From Eopsaltria australis (Eukaryota; Chordata; Aves; Passeriformes; Petroicidae): a stretch of 64,000 nt of DNA. The notes beneath the pieces are model-generated. The model was not told the origin of the DNA, did not search any database, and was given only the letters and a program-made list of their open reading frames with translations. Shown piece by piece: positions 58,801 through 61,800 of this stretch; position 1 is the first letter of the stretch, and each line of letters starts with the position of its first letter. A program made the position numbers and the translations under genes. The DNA lies in assembly GCA_034509425.1 (NCBI GenBank), contig JAVTVJ010000508.1, positions 620,001 to 684,000 on the forward strand, written 5' to 3'.

Positions 58801-61800
58801 ATACCGAACATCTGTGCATGGCTACCTTAAATCAATCCCTGCAGGCCTGTTGTTTCTGTTTTCAACAGATTCAAATATATCTTTGAATTTTAGTGAAAGA
58901 GTAGGTTTAGTGTCAGCTGATTTCTGCAGCTGTGGGAGCTAATGTATTAGCTGTTCAGGCCCTTACAGCACAAAATGTGTAAAACTCCCATGTTAAACTA
59001 CTCTCACTTGTTTTGAAGTTAGCTCCAGATAATAGAAAACGCTATCTAAGTAGCCTCCTCACTGTCAGATGTTTGAACAGTTATTTCCTGTGTTCCTTTT
59101 ACTTTCAGTGTTTTAGCTAGCACTGTGGTTTGCAGCATTCATTATCTTCCTCTGGGAGACAGAAATCAATTCTTTTCACAGCAGCAAGCCTCAACTTCCC
59201 ATTAAGATGTACAGTTTACTCTACACATTAACATAATATAGTACAGCATTTATTTTTACCAAAGAGGATTTTAATAGGACTTCCTTCTAGGTATGGACTG
59301 AGGGAAAGTCTACTTATATTTTTGTATTTTAACAAGATGAAACATTGATGGCAAAGAGACAAGATGCTGATCTTCAACTCAATGATCACCAAAATTATAC
59401 TGTGCAAGTGTTTGTCTGAGCTTCCTATCATGGACATTAGGAGCTTATATTAGTGCCTGATGTTTTTCACACCTGTTTTCCCCATGGTCTAAGAAATTTG
59501 TATTTTATATGTGTGCAACCTGCACTCCTTGTCAACTTTAACGTTTCATTGCTTTTAAAGCCAAACCAACTTCTTAATAACGAAAATGGATTTCAATAAA
59601 AGACTGATTTTTTTACAAAAGAAAGCAAACATAAAAAAAGTTGTCATTCAATTGAAAGTAGATTTACAGTTCCAAGAAAATCCCCAAGAATCCCTTACAT
59701 GGCATTAAGTAACTCTAATTAGGTTCACATATTTGGATAGCCTGGTTAGGCTGAGATAATGGGAGCAAAATGGCAATGATGCCACCTGGTCCCTGAGTAG
59801 ACTGGAAAACTAAAAACATAAGTGAGAGCATCCTTAATATTGCTCAATGAATACATCATCATCTAGCCAGAGTCTGACCAACTGGCTGTAGGGAGAGCTA
59901 AGTGATCCTCCTGGAAGGGACACTGGGGGGGCTCCCAAGGGAAAGGGTAAGCTGTTTTCACAGCCAGAATGAAGCCAGTCAGCCAGGATGCAGTACTTCT
60001 CGCCCATTTCTTTCAGCTCCTGTTTTTAAAGTGGAATCACTGAAAGCTTTTTAAAAAAATATACTTAAAAGAACTCTTCATTCTTTTTGTAGTATCCCAA
60101 AGTACTTATCCTGGTGGTTTTTGCAGAGCTTTTATCATTGCAATGTGTTTACCTTGAATGCCTTAGATGCTAAAAGTTACTGTTCCTACTAAACTCCATC
60201 AGCCAATACCCAAGTAACTCTCTGGGCTGTTGGTGAGTAAATAAGGACTTATTAGAATTCTTTAAATATCTTTCTTCTATTTTAATTATTTTATTTCAAA
60301 ATTATTTCATCTCAATTTTAATATTTTGTTACTTTTCTAAGTTTCACTTAGACTAGAAACCAAGAGTGCTGGGCTCACAACCATTCAGCAGTTTTTTCTT
60401 CTGCACAGCAAATAACTATGCTGTTATGTACTTTATACACCAGGCATCACTCACATTTGCATAGCATTTTTATGCTACATTAAGAAATAGAGGATCCAAA
60501 GTGCTGAACTAGCAAGAGTAACACAAACGAGTTAACGGATAAGTGAAAGCCTGTTTGCTGAACTGCCCCCAAAGAAGAAGAAAAAAGGAGAAAAATAATT
60601 ATAGCAAAGTTTTTTCATTGTAATAACTTTAAAAAGTATAAGGCAAATTTCCTTAACCAACATATTGCCAGTCAATCAAAGAAAAAGTCTATATTTTTAA
60701 GGGTCTTTGCCTCTGAAAAATAAACCACTAAATTAAAAATACTGTATTCTTGTAAATTAGCAGCTTATACAAAGCAGAATTGTTCCTTGGGAACACTATT
60801 CCCTTCAGCCTCTGCTGGTCCATGTACAAAGCACACAGTTTGATCTCTTTATCTGCAGGCAGCCCAGACTAACCTCACCTGGGTTAGTGTACAGGTGACT
60901 CTCTACAGTTTTCCCAATACTCTGCAGTTTAACAGCTTGGAGGGACTCATCCCCATGCATGACTGTTGGCAAGCTGCCCAAAGCATCGTGAACCAAATTT
61001 GCCACTTCTCTCACATCAAAGAGCTTCAAAAGTTCCGAGTACACCGATGGGAATGAGCTGAGAAACACAGCCTGGAGGAACAGGGCAAAAATGGACAGTC
61101 AGAACCGTTTTGACATTTATAGAATTTAAATAGCTATAGAAATTCAAGTAACCCCAGAGAAATGCCTGGTTTCAAGGGTAGATAGTAGCTTTGAAATGGT
61201 CTTATTTTCAGAATGAATAGCCTCACATAATCATTAACAGACTTACACTTGTGATTATTTCCTTTAAGTAATAGCTAATGATTGTTAATTTCTCCCAGGA
61301 CAAAGTGAAAGTTCAACTCAGAACAAAAATATTTATTTTTTAAATACACTTACGTCTCTGCAAGAGAAAATTTTTAAAAGGATGGCAGAATCTAGCTGAT
61401 ATGATACAAAAAATATTTCTGTGGCTTTGTTATCATTTGTTTTGTTTTAAGGTAAGTAATGTAGCAGCCCCTATACTCCCGTTTCTCAAATACTGAACAT
61501 TTTTATTTTGGAGTGAGGCAGCACTGGAAGTTTTGATTCCCTTCAACAATCTTTAAAATGGGTTAGAAAATCATTGATTAATATGGAAACAAAATAGTAT
61601 TAAAGTAAGGAGAACAATGCCAGGGAAAAGAAGCTAAAACTGACATACCCTTCTTCTTCTGTAAATCCTGCTGATTGTGAAAAGCTACTTACACACTCAC
61701 ATGGGTGGCAGAACAGGTAAACGTGAGTTAAAACCACTGAAAAACAATTCTAAATGTGGTCGTTTGTATCATTTAGTTGTCTTCTGACTCCAGCTGCTTA

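Larger units (their letters stand above)
53981..60878. other. DOCK4 intron, 6.9 kb
   Basis: Holds two short duplications (54021-54081, 54377-54415), several chance-length open frames (up to 132 codons at 55155-55553, plus strand), a short C-run near 57270 and an unexplained coding-like segment on the minus strand (59834-60019). Confidence 0.8.
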
